Shown here piece by piece: positions 1-9,600 of a stretch of 21,336 nt of DNA (its first letter is position 1; each line of letters opens with the position of its first letter). The stretch is from the NCBI GenBank assembly GCA_027596195.1, contig JADGJG010000395.1:1-21336 (forward strand). Direction: 5' to 3'. The notes below the pieces were generated by a model. The model ran no database searches. It saw nothing but the letters and a program-made list of their open reading frames with translations, and was not told the DNA's origin. Both the position numbers and the translations under genes were made by a program. The DNA is from Podochytrium sp. JEL0797 (taxonomy: Eukaryota; Chytridiomycota; Chytridiomycetes; Chytridiales; Chytriomycetaceae).

Positions 1-88
1 CCCCCCCCCCCCCCCCCCGCCCCCCCCCCCCCCCCCCCCCCCCCCCCGCCCCCCCCCCCCCCCCCGCCCCCCCCCCCCCCCCCCCCCC
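1..88. repeat. Near-pure poly-C tract at the window edge
   Basis: Positions 1-88 are all C except single G residues at 19, 48 and 66. It is followed directly by a GGGCGCC unit present twice (89-102). No coding or regulatory reading fits. An 88-nt C run at the very edge of the window looks like a contig-end artefact, since poly-G calls are typical of two-colour short-read chemistry. It is not a telomere repeat. A genuine C tract cannot be excluded. Confidence 0.85.
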
Positions 89-102
89 GGGCGCCGGGCG
101 CC

Positions 103-525
103 AGGGTTGTGGTTTCGGTTGTTAATTTTTCGCGTTTTTTTTCCGTTTCTCTTTGTTGTTTGCTTCTTCTTTTTCTCTTCTTTATTGTGGATATAAAAAA
201 AATGGGAAGAGTTGGAAAAACGTTGAAAATCTCTTTGGAAATCGCGTTTTTGAAGTCTTGGAATAAGTGCCACCCACAAACACGCACACCTCTTCCTCCC
301 AGCTCCAAATCACCAACGGTCATCTTCACGGCAGCGTGCTCTTTGGTACCTCAAACACTGGATTCTTTTGCTTAAGGTGATGTATCGCTTTTTTGTGTCC
401 AAATCTAAAAAACCCACTCTAGCGCCGAAGGGAATGAAAGCATCCCCAAAATTCGAATAAAAACTGCGCCAACTCTCATTCCAAGCAAAAAACTACAAGT
501 CCAATACCCCTCAATATAAAAGAAA
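103..525. other. Upstream non-coding stretch before the phosphatase gene
   Basis: This stretch has pyrimidine-rich runs (about 120-185), an A-rich run near 193-202 and no convincing gene. An 88-codon frame from 109 to 375 begins with GTG, has no family resemblance and is not called. The segment just before 526 is A-rich and probably holds the promoter and 5' leader of the phosphatase gene. A TATAAA at 515-520 is only six bases from the ATG, too close to be a normal TATA box. Confidence 0.5.
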
Positions 526-1347
526 ATGTCTGCGGGTCGCAGTGTTCCCATGTCGCGCGCAATGAGTTCAATCGAACGCGATCACATGAAGTTTGTCGTG
601 TTTGACGCGCCCAATGATTCGAATTTGAAACAGTATCTTGAAGTGAGCCCCCCCATTTCCTGCGATTTTTGTTGTTTTTTGTTTTTTTTCCTGAAAACGC
701 AACGCGTACCCCTACCCCCTCCTGCTACTAGGAACTCAAATCGCGAAACGTTAAATGCATTGTTCGTGTTTGCGAGCCAACTTATGAGAAGGCGGTTGTG
801 GAGCAAGCGGGGATTCAGGTGTTTGATTGGGCGTTTTCCGACGGGACATGGTAAAACGAGAGTATTCTTTTTTGGTATCCACGCTTGTTGGCCTTTTAGT
901 CATTCAACTAAAAACGTGATTTTTTTTGGATATAAACGCTCAGTCCTCCGCCGGATGTGATTCTGAACTTCTTGAAGCTCTGCGACGAAAAGTTTTCGGC
1001 TAAAGAGGATGGAGGGGCGATTGTAAGAGCTTTTTTTTGCTATGGATATCTTGTTTTATGACATGTTCAATCAAATCTGGGTTTAGGGTATTCATTGCAT
1101 CGCTGGACTCGGACGCGCTCCCGTTCTCGTCGCGATCGCTCTGATTGAAAGTGGGATGGTGCCTTTGGAAGCGATCGAGTATGTAAGAAAGCAGAGGAGG
1201 GGCGCGTTTAATTCGATACAGCTGGCGTATTTGGCAGAGACGTACAAGCGACAGAGAAAAAAGGGTGTGAATAGCGCGGCGCCTGTGAGTGCGGGAAATG
1301 GGAGGCCTAAAAGCGCGGGGCTGTTTGGAATGTTTAAAAAGAAATAA
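526..1347 (+). CDS. PTP4A: PRL-type protein tyrosine phosphatase (PTP4A family), 4 exons
   Basis: Exons are 526-642, 732-850, 944-1022 and 1087-1347. The introns (89, 93 and 64 nt) start gtgagc, gtaaaa and gtaaga and end in tag, cag and tag. The joined frame gives 191 residues, against about 170 for animal PRLs. The PTP signature is HCIAGLGR, with catalytic Cys109 and Arg115. Ala follows the Arg (GRAPV), the PRL hallmark where most PTPs have Ser/Thr. The general-acid Asp76 lies in the WAFSDG loop, and Cys53 in VRVC matches the Cys that forms the regulatory disulfide in animal PRLs. RKQRRGAFN near 148-156 is also typical of the family. PRLs are small membrane-associated phosphatases that bind CNNM magnesium transporters in animals; that role here is inference. 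The protein ends GLFGMFKKK with no CaaX prenylation box, which is unusual for the family. Confidence 0.93.
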
Positions 1348-1348
1348 A
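1343..1348 (+). terminator. Possible poly(A) signal AATAAA overlapping the phosphatase stop codon
   Basis: AATAAA at 1343-1348 overlaps the TAA stop at 1345-1347, and A-rich DNA follows to about 1380. The next gene on the same strand starts only 96 bp after the stop, so a close poly(A) signal is plausible. Confidence 0.35.
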
Positions 1349-1442
1349 GTAAAAAGGAATAAGCGAAAAAAGAACCGAAAAGTGCGAGCTGTGCACTAAC
1401 CTATAATTTTTTCGAAGTTGACAATTTCCTTGCCCCTCGAGA

Positions 1443-3945
1443 ATGGCCTCCCCACATCAGCTGGCGTGTAGTGCTGAGGATGAATATAGCAGCGCCTTGC
1501 TACGCGATCAAAGCGGCGTATTCTCAGACGAATCCAATGTAATCGCGTTTTGGTTTTTGCTTTCCGTTCAGAATTAGCTGACAAATCCGCAAATAGGTGC
1601 ACACGCCTTTGAACGGTTCTGCTCGTGACAAGCAGCCTGATCAAGCTTTTAATGGTCTATTCGTGTCTAAAGAATCTGAAAATCCATCCAACATGGCCAC
1701 CGTTGGAAAACGGCCTTATGTCGCCAAATTTGACGCTCAAGAAACGGACAGCTCCGATCGCAGCTTCATTGACTTTGATGAGTTTTTTGATGACATGATT
1801 GCTAGCTGCGAAACCTCGGTGGAATCCTTCTTTTCCAGTTGCACCCCATTCTTGTTTTTTGGCATTTGGTCCGGGATCTCCGTTCTTGATCTCTTCACTA
1901 CAACTCCCATACGCACGGATTGGTTTGCGTTTGGATTAAGCTCCATCAGAATTCTCCATCGTCCAGTGAGAATGTCGTTCGTGATGATTCTCTTGCTTCT
2001 GCTGTTTTTCACGGTGGTGAACACAACCGTCATGGCTCTGTTCAATCTTCCTTACGGATCGATCGTGATGCCTGGTTTGACCAACGCGGCCATGTATGCT
2101 CATGTGGCTTTCTGTATGGGACCGCGAAAGTCGACTCCATGGGCGATGGCTCTGATCTTGACGGTGGCGGACGCGTTGATCAAGCCGGCGCCCAAATCGG
2201 ATAAGGCGTTCCTCACGGGTGCGCACTGCATTTCGTATGCAATATATAGTGTGCTTTCCAAGTCAATGGAACTGTTTGGGGATCGGTATAAAGAGTTCCT
2301 CGGGCCATCGGTACAGCTCAAAGGTACCTGAATTCCCACGCGAATACAGCCCAACAGAGAGAACCTGCATGTTAATCCAGAAAAAGTATAGATTTGCCCG
2401 ATCCGACACCGAGTCAAGTGACTTTGAAACTTCAGTATATACACGAACAAATCGCATTCTCTTGGTCTCTGCCGGACTTTGTGCTCTCCAATCTATGCGC
2501 GCCACCGGACGAACCGAATTTAGAGATTCTGAAATCAAGCTACGCGTCTGACCTGCGCAGCGGACAAAAACCAACTACTACTCATGTTCCAGGGCGAAGG
2601 CAACCCATCAAAAATTGCGCGTCGTATAAAAAATCCACCTCGAGAGTTCCTTCCGATTGGAATTGTTTGATTTTCCGCGGGATTCCACCTTCCACGGCCA
2701 TTCTCGCTGTCGCTGCGTCGGATATTGTAATCAAAGTGAATGGGGCGCTTCATCCCAAATCCGACTTTTTCGTCAACTTCAAAAAGCGGATGGTGTTTGT
2801 CAAGTTGACTGCAAATGAGGAGGTGGATGTGTCGATTGTTGTGGCTGGTCTTGAAAGCGAGCCTCTACGTCTTCTGACGCCAAATAGGTCGGCAGTTGGT
2901 GAGGAGCTCCCTTTCATATTCAATGATAAAACTTCCAGCTTCTCATTCTTAAAATGTAGAAAAACCACGGAAATATGCATACTCAAGGCAACCACCGTCT
3001 CGTTCCATTGGAGTAATGGTGACCGAATCCCATCTGCAAAGCGACGGCACGACTCCGTCCGAAACCATCTCCTCCGATCCCGCATTCGAAGAATCAACCA
3101 CGCATTTGAGCGCCAACACAATTGTGCTGTTGGAATTGAGGAAGGAACTCGAAGCGATCCAATCCGATTACAAATCGGGCCAGTGCGACTTGAGAAGACT
3201 CCGCCGGGAATACACTCGAGCGGATTGCAACATCAAGTCAGAAATCGAGCTGTGGGAAAGCAGCATTGCAAAAGGTGTCGTGATGGACCACAAAATCAAG
3301 CAAAAGTTTCAAACCATTCAGGAGTCCATTGGTGCCACTGAGATGAGAGTTCGGATTTCGCTGGATGAAGTCAAGTCCATTACTGATTTGCAGAACAGTA
3401 TGAAGAATGGGGAGTTGAAAACCTATCAGCTTGAACTCGGGTCGTTGAAAGAGGCGCTCAAAACTGCAGAGAAGGCGTATTCAAAAGCTACGTCTTTGGT
3501 GACCAAAACTACAACTGTCACGTTGGCCGAAATGTCTGCTCTTCAGAAAATCTTGGAGGATGGTCAAAAGGAACTCAAAGCAGCCGACCTTGAGATTTTG
3601 AGCTTGAGGAGCGGCGAGCTGACGCGAATTGATTCTCAGGTTGATTGCGCGTGGTCCAAGCAAGCAGAGTTGAAAGAAGCGTCAGAGCATAAATATCGAC
3701 TTTTGGAGGCCGAGATTGACGAAAGAAAGGCGGATTTGGACACTGTTCGCCAGCTTTGTGAAGAAATTCACTCCAAAAATACTGGGTTGGAAAAGTCCAT
3801 TGCAGACAAGAGAGCAAGAAACGACCAGATTTGTGAAGAGTTGATGAGGCAGGAGGACAGTCTCAGCAAACCAGCTGGACGGCGCCTTCTTGAGGATGAC
3901 TACAAATCTTTCGCCGACGAGATTCATTCAATGTCGTTTGATTGA
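1443..3945 (+). CDS. Multi-pass membrane protein with C-terminal coiled coil, unrecognised family, 4 exons
   Basis: Proposed exons are 1443-1538, 1597-2323, 2392-2898 and 2960-3945, giving 771 residues with all phases agreeing. Intron 1 (gtaatc...aatag) has a gctgac branch-like site. Intron 3 (gtgagg...gtag) joins two long frames cleanly. Intron 2 could instead be 2286-2380 (gtataa...ccag), which also keeps frame. Residues 1-100 are acidic and Ser-rich. Residues about 110-252 hold four to five hydrophobic segments, the clearest being ILLLLLFFTVV near 163-173. Residues about 275-443 form a mixed, probably beta-rich domain (IVIKVNG, VDVSIVVAGLE). Residues about 480-765 are heptad-rich coiled coil (for example ELRKELEAIQ). 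No family was recognised. The middle and C-terminal frame has no usable upstream ATG of its own, which supports a single gene. Two genes remain possible. Confidence 0.62.
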
Positions 3946-4149
3946 TGAGAAAGAAAAAACTATGTATTCGCGATTTAGAACGATTTCTTTACTTACGCTG
4001 CATTCGAAGATATTGTGAGAAAGTCGTCCAATAAGGTCACTCAGTATATTAAAGAATCAGTTATTTATTCTCAGGCCTTCTGCTGACACTGAAGGTCACA
4101 CATTTCAAAGTCAGAATCGGCACGCGTTTCAGATGCCAGATTCCATCCA

Positions 4150-4386
4150 ACCCCTTGAAAATTCAGGCACGTTAACGCGGGAAACAGGCCCATTGCGAGC
4201 GGAGTGATGGACAGAAACTCGCCATGAAGCTGTCCTCAACCAGTCCAAATGTTTGAGTGCCTTGTATTGGCCAAACACACCGAGAGGCTCGAGAGGCGTA
4301 AAGAAGTGAATGCTAATGTGAGATTCTGTCTGGAAACTCGATGTGTTTGAGGTTGAGAAGCGATGGGACGCTGCGCACGGAACGAC
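4150..4386 (-). pseudogene. Collapsed partial duplicate of the neighbouring F-box/LRR gene
   Basis: At least five blocks match the LRR gene in the same order and orientation. The match around 4160-4225 corresponds to about 4928-4997, and the block CCTCAACCAGTCCAAATG (about 4233) to about 5024. TGTATTGGCC corresponds to about 5104, GGCTCGAGAGG to about 5157, and TGTGAGATTCTGTCTGG (about 4316) to about 5236. Four intervening pieces of the parent, roughly 20-65 bp each, are missing, so about 390 bp has shrunk to about 235 bp and the frame is broken. The relic lies beyond the parent's likely poly(A) signal (4429-4434), so it is not part of its transcript. It looks like a tandem duplication that decayed by internal deletions. 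Confidence 0.85.
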
Positions 4387-4428
4387 CTTGGGATGATCCT
4401 CCGATGACAAAGTGTTTCGCCACATCGA

Positions 4429-4434
4429 TTTATT
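4429..4434 (-). terminator. Poly(A) signal AATAAA for the F-box/LRR gene
   Basis: TTTATT on the plus strand reads AATAAA on the minus strand, about 20 nt past the LRR gene's stop codon. A second copy at 4064-4069 lies beyond the pseudogene relic. Confidence 0.45.
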
Positions 4435-4453
4435 ATGCATATTTCTACGAAGG

Positions 4454-5536
4454 TCAGTCCTTCTTGAGCAGTCGAAAACGCGGCAAATGATGAAGAAACC
4501 CAAAGTTTCTCACGCGCGTTCCCGTCAAATCCAACTCGCAGAGAGCCGTCAGCAACTGCAAAGTCGCGCCAACCTCCTTATTCAACGAGGTGCATCCCGA
4601 GAAATTCAAGCATGCGAGCTTTGTGAGGCAGGATAACGGACCGATGTCCGTGAGTTCAGTTAAATAACAAAGCGACAGCTTCTCCAACTGCACGCAGTTC
4701 ACCAGTGGACTCAAATCCACCACCTTGGCTTGACCCTCCAGAAAGGTGCGCATGGAATTCGAAGCTCTCTTCCAGCTGGTACCAAAATGAAGCTCGTTGA
4801 GGTGGACCAAGGTGGCGAGAAAGTCGAACGAAGTGACCCATCGGGCTTGAAAATGGAGCTTGCGGAGGGTCACAAGAGCGCACAGTGGTTCCAAATCGCA
4901 TGGAGCAGACTTTCCAGAGAATTCGAGCTTCAGGCACGTTAACGCGGGGAACAGGCCCATTGCGAGAGGTGTGATGGACAGAAACTCGCCGTGAAGCACG
5001 AGGGATTCCAAATTTCCCGCTTTCCTCAACCAGTCCAAATGTTTGAGAGTGCCCGTGACGGTCAGTCTGCGCAGATTCGCGAAGGGAATACCATCCGGGG
5101 TCATGTATTGGCCGAACACGGCGAGACGCAATTCCTCCAAAGCCAGCGGGGCCAGCGGCTCGAGAGGTGTAAAAACGTGAATGCATGCGGATAAGGCTCT
5201 GAGGTTTGCGAGAGAGGCCAGGTTTGTTGGGAACTGTGAGATTCTGTCTGGAAACTCGATGTGAGTGAGGTTTGACAGCGAGGGGACGTTGCGCACGGAG
5301 CCGTCTGTCTCGGCAGCGAGACGCGCGTGTCTGATGTGGCTGCTGATGTGGCTGCTGATCTCGTCTCGTTCGCGGCCGGCGGCAATGCGCCAAGTCGCGT
5401 GTTCCATGGCGGACAGCCGTGCCTCGCCGTACGCAAAGCGAGCGCTGCTTCCAAAGAGACGCATTGCGTCGAGAGGCGAAAGAAAGCGGAGGAGGACGAG
5501 GTGCACGTTGTGGAGCACAAGGAGTGGGTCGTCCAT
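4454..5536 (-). CDS. F-box-like leucine-rich repeat protein, single exon
   Basis: This is an uninterrupted 360-residue frame starting at an ATG at 5536-5534. Residues about 5-35 (VHLVLLRFLSPLDAMRLFG) resemble an F-box: a Leu-rich helix, then Pro, then a second helix. From about residue 85 onward there are regularly spaced leucine-rich repeats of about 22-25 residues, such as LANLRALSACI, LKHLDWLRKAGNLESL, LVTLRKLHF and LTALCELDL. F-box/LRR proteins usually act as substrate adaptors of SCF ubiquitin ligases, with the F-box binding Skp1 and the LRR arc binding the target. No target can be inferred here, and the F-box is weak, so it may be only an LRR protein. The gene has no intron, unlike its neighbours. 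A decayed partial copy lies just downstream (4150-4386). Confidence 0.8.
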   Translation of the reverse strand: MDDPLLVLHNVHLVLLRFLSPLDAMRLFGSSARFAYGEARLSAMEHATWRIAAGRERDEISSHISSHIRHARLAAETDGSVRNVPSLSNLTHIEFPDRISQFPTNLASLANLRALSACIHVFTPLEPLAPLALEELRLAVFGQYMTPDGIPFANLRRLTVTGTLKHLDWLRKAGNLESLVLHGEFLSITPLAMGLFPALTCLKLEFSGKSAPCDLEPLCALVTLRKLHFQARWVTSFDFLATLVHLNELHFGTSWKRASNSMRTFLEGQAKVVDLSPLVNCVQLEKLSLCYLTELTDIGPLSCLTKLACLNFSGCTSLNKEVGATLQLLTALCELDLTGTRVRNFGFLHHLPRFRLLKKD

Positions 5537-5695
5537 TGATGATTGATCAGTCGCGTTTTTCGGCTATTTTTTTGGAAAAGAACGCGACGGCACGTAATGA
5601 TTTGGCATTGAACAAGGATGGGGGTACAATCGCACGTCTAATGATCGAGTTCATTTCTTAGTAAATTCATGAGAGAATTCAAAAAAAGGCAAAAA
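5537..5695. promoter_or_regulatory. Divergent promoter region between the LRR and MICOS genes
   Basis: These 159 bp separate the starts of two divergent genes and must hold both promoters. T- and A-rich runs occur at 5566-5580 and 5680-5696. No specific factor site is recognised. Confidence 0.5.
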
Positions 5696-6392
5696 ATGCA
5701 AGACGGCATTCCGCCCCGAAAGGTGAGTCTTTTGCAGGCATCGCTGGCATATCGAATGCGTATGACACAACGCACTCTTACACACTCCAATCTAGCGCCT
5801 CAGCATCTACGACGAGCCCTCCACGCCCGTCGTCCTCGCACCTGCGAAGCCCTCTGCGGTTGAAGTTGCGCTGCGATCCGTAAGTGCCCCGCCACTCCGC
5901 CAACACCCACACTCCTGACTCGCAACCCAGACCCGCCACTCTGTCTCTGCCACCTTTGCCGAGACACGCACCACGCTGCAGTCGTACGCCACTGCGTACA
6001 TTGACTTTGAGCAGCGGACGCTTGCGTCTCTGCGCCCCTTCACTTCGCCGTCTGAGCCGCTCCTCCCGAATGCCCTCTATGTGGCCCTGGCCACCAGCGG
6101 TGGCCTCGTCATGACGGCATCGTCGAAACGCGCCATGCCGCGCATCGTGGTGCCGATGGGTCTCGGCGCCGCCGCCGTCGCGTGGTGGTATCCGCAAACC
6201 TCGCAGAAGGTTCTTGGTGCCGTTGCCTCAAAGACCGGAATCGACACCCAATGGGCGGCTCTCACGAGTTCCGTCAACAAATCCGTCGAGGACGCGAAAA
6301 CCACCATGAGTTCGCAATACAAGGAGGCCTCAGAGAAAATTGTGGGTGGGATCAACAGCGTGACGGGTGGAGCAAGTGACAACAGAAAGTAG
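5696..6392 (+). CDS. MICOS complex subunit, MIC26/MIC27 (apolipoprotein O-like) family, 3 exons
   Basis: Exons are 5696-5722, 5796-5879 and 5931-6392, all phase 0, giving 190 residues. The introns of 73 and 51 nt are gtgagt...ctag and gtaagt...ccag. An in-frame ATG at 5669 would add nine residues (MREFKKRQK). I chose 5696 because it has A at -3. The N-terminus has the LSIYDEP motif seen in MIC26/MIC27 proteins. A helical stretch follows (SATFAETRTTLQSYATAYIDF). Two short Gly/Ala-rich membrane helices lie near residues 84-100 and 107-124 (RIVVPMGLGAAAVAWWYP), with an amphipathic, Lys/Ser-rich C-terminus. Family members sit in the mitochondrial inner membrane and shape crista junctions. The MIC26 versus MIC27 assignment is not resolvable here. 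It is convergent with the large receptor gene. Confidence 0.82.
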
Positions 6393-6424
6393 GTGTGTGA
6401 GGTGATCCACGCATCAATTGGAGG

Positions 6425-6430
6425 AATAAA
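6425..6430 (+). terminator. Poly(A) signal AATAAA of the MICOS gene
   Basis: AATAAA lies 33 nt after the stop codon of the MIC26/MIC27-like gene, inside the 275-bp convergent intergenic space. Confidence 0.5.
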
Positions 6431-6583
6431 CCATGGTTTTGATTTTATCCCGTGATCCCGTTGAAGGAAACTTCATTCGTCACTTCCCGATTCTCCTCAT
6501 GCTCAACGCCCAACCACCAGAACAAGAAAATTGAGTGCACCGAGATCCGATGAAATTTTTTCACATCATGCATGTTCAACCTG

Positions 6584-6589
6584 TTTATT
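6584..6589 (-). terminator. Poly(A) signal AATAAA of the REJ/GPS receptor gene
   Basis: On the minus strand AATAAA occurs about 80 nt past the stop codon of the large receptor gene. The rest of the convergent gap 6393-6667 holds nothing else recognisable. Confidence 0.45.
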
Positions 6590-6667
6590 TACACATCTTA
6601 TTCCGAATTAGTCCCTCTGATTGTCGTCAATGTCCATAATATTGTCTTTTCCGTAGGCATGAGAACG

Positions 6668-9600
6668 TCAAATGTCAAATGGCCACGCTGCCGGTTCCGC
6701 TGAAGACAGCCGCCGCTCCGAATCATTCTTCTTCGTTTTTGGCTCTTCAGCAAACGGAAACACTTTGGTTGATCGCCGGTGTTTCCCTGATGCAAAGATT
6801 TCCTGCGACGCGACCATGGGAAGGATTTCACCTCCCGCGATCCCATCCGACTCCTCCATATTCAATGAATGCCGCGACAATACGTTTGGATTCACGGTGG
6901 ATCGAGGCGAAAAATCTTCGACCACCAGTTGCGAAATGTCCAGCTTTCCCAACCCCGGTGGAAGTCCAAGCCCCATCGGCAAAGGTGCGGGAACCTGGAT
7001 GGTTTCGGTGGAATCGAACGTGTCGGCTGTGCCTGGGCGGGGGGATTGCTGGGATTCGTGCGATTCCAAGTCTTCCGAAAGTTTTCGGGCTGGTTTCGGA
7101 ACGCTCGGTTTTAACACAATGTCGTTCAGATTGTTGACGAGCTTTCTCTTTTTGCGTTTGTCCTTTCGGCAAAGGAGGTATGCGATTCCGATAAGAAATG
7201 CGATACCTCCCAACGTGCCTCCAAGAATGATGGGCAGGGGCAAAGGCAGGGATTGCGTGGGGCCCGCTGAAGGAGTGGGCGACGCGAATTTTGAAACCGG
7301 CGTTGAAGGAGCCTTCTGCAGGTTGACCAACGCTATCGCGACTGTTCCAAGTGTGTTGCATCGACACGAAGCCGTCGTGTTTGTGAAATTCGACAAGATG
7401 CATTCGGTGGAGTTCCAAGCAGGAACAACGGTTGATTTTATCATTGTGCATGCGAGTTTGTAGTCTCCTGTTGCCACCAATGTGGTTGCGTTGTTGCCGA
7501 ACTGGGGGTTAAGGGGAATTTGTACTGCAAAGGAATAGGACTCTGGAGCAGTTGCGTTGTTTCCACCAATAAACTCGATGGGAGCGGAAGATTGACTGCT
7601 CCTTAATGAAAGCATGATGGAGATGTCAGAAAACGTTGCATCCTCGACAGGTTGTACCAACGAACTCGATTTTCCTATTCGGCTGCACGCTTGCCAAACA
7701 CATCCCGTCAAGCTGCTGCTCAAGTCAGATACAAGAGTGGTATTTAAACTCACGGCTCCTCCGCAGAAAGTCATTAACGGCTGAATGGGACTCACGCCCA
7801 CTTGGTGGTAAAAATTTGTAGTAGAAATCACGAGTGGGCGTTCTCCACACGCCATGGACTTTTGAATACACGGGGCGAGGAAATCAAAGATACCAAAAAG
7901 CGAGAGGGAAAATTTGAGGTTCGTTTGGTTGATGGGTAGCGCGGACAACAGGTTCGACAGTGACGTCAAAACTTGATTCCGAAGAGCAGAGTTGAAGCAT
8001 TCTGTTGAATAGACGTTATTCTCAGAAATTGCTTGGATAATGCTCAAGAGAGAGTTTGCAAGCATATTGAATGGCGTGCTTGTTCCAGAAAATGCGCTCA
8101 GACTCTGCATCACGGAAATCAGCACAGGGCCAAAATTCGTGTTGTCGATCAATATTCCGCTGACTGCAATCTCACTAACGAGAGAGGAAACCCTCGTTTG
8201 GAGTATTGATTTAACTTCAGAAGTTACAGCTGAACTCGATAACAACTGTGCCAAGACCGCACACTGCGCCAGAGCAGTAGAAGATGCCGAAAAATTGGAA
8301 TAATAAGGCACCACGTATTCATTAAAGTAGTCCAATGGAGACTCAGGGGAGCTGGTTCCTCGATTTTGGAGCCGGCCGTTGCGTCGTTTCCTCCTCGAAA
8401 AACTCAACACGTTAATTGATATCAGCTGGGGAATCGCGTTCCTGCCACCGTAATTGTCAGAAACGTTGGCGCGTAGGATATACTGTCCAGCTGGGAATGT
8501 GGAGGAGAATATGGCGCTGCCGCCTTGTGAGAGAAGGGCCCATGAGGAAGAAGTGGTGGGTTTGAGTTCCCAGGAGAAAGTGAATGGCATGGCGACTGCA
8601 TCGGTAACCCAACTATAAGAAATCGCTTAGCTGTTTGTTGACCAGAGAAAATCGAAATTGCTCACCCAACACATTGAAAATTGAACATAGTCACAAACTC
8701 TTTCCCAATTGGCAGCGTTGCAGCTGTACAAGAACCCGCTCTTGGACCTTGTGCCACTTGAAACGCAAACGTGGCGCTCCCTGGTTTGGGGTTTCCCGAT
8801 TCCCACACATTCACGCCGACAGAATACGATCCTCCTGGGACCAATACTCCCGGATTGATTTTTAGTTGGTATGTTCCAGCGGTTGAGGTGACGAGTGGGT
8901 CTGATAAGTTGAGAGGAAGGAATGATGCAGTAATTTGGCTGAACCAGGCGTACGTCAGCGCAGAGGGTGGAGTTGAGGGGGAAGATGGTGTGACTTCCGT
9001 TGAGAGAATAACATCGTCAGACCAGGGTGAAATAAATTCTGAATTCGATAAAAGAGTAACCATTGGTATTGTTTCATTGACGAGTGTGACGACGACTGGC
9101 CAAAAAAATTGATTAGCCAAAAACGACCTCAAATGATCAACTGGTTTCCTTACTTGGCAAGCTCAAACTAGTCAAACCAGTTGTATCCGAAACTGTGTAG
9201 TAAAACATATATGTCCCTGGCAGGAGGAGATTTGAGATAACCAATGTCGCGTCGTTTAGAAACCCTGACGGAAACAGCGAGTTGCACTGCTGGTTATTGA
9301 CCACACATGTCCAGTCATAGGTCAATGAGGAAGAAACATCAATGGAGCTCGAAGAGATCAGCATTGAGTTACTGACAGACATGATGGCGCTGGATTGAAC
9401 CGGCAGAGTGATAATTTTCTCAGGTGCCGTCGAGATAGTGAATTCATAAAACGATAACTGACTCGTTCCCAAACTTACAGAGAGATAAAAAGTGTAGTTT
9501 CCAGAGGGTGAAAATGTGAGAGGGGGAAATGACAGTGTGTCCAAAGATGCCACAGTTGTGTTGACCCAATATTCAAAACCAACAGGCCCGCTGAAAAAAG

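Noticed and set aside
1..88. Telomere
   Set aside because: A telomere would show a regular short unit such as TTAGGG/CCCTAA. This is only C with three G residues.
109..375. 88-codon plus-strand frame with a hydrophobic N-terminus
   Set aside because: It begins with GTG, has no family features, and the hydrophobic part comes from T-rich DNA. No supporting splice or homology signal.
515..520. TATAAA as a TATA box for the phosphatase gene
   Set aside because: It lies six bases from the start codon, too close for a normal promoter element plus leader.
4129..4503. 124-codon minus-strand frame over the pseudogene relic
   Set aside because: It is formed by the broken LRR duplicate running into the 3' end of the real gene. 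It changes frame relative to the parent and has no domain.
5778..6382. Minus-strand frames opposite the MICOS gene
   Set aside because: They are shadows of a GC-rich coding strand. The plus-strand spliced model has the family motifs.
6668..8590. Reading the 640-codon frame as a separate gene starting at its internal Met
   Set aside because: The frame continues upstream through a clean acceptor (cttatag) into WVTDAVAMPF and joins the previous exon in phase, so it is the last exon of the receptor.
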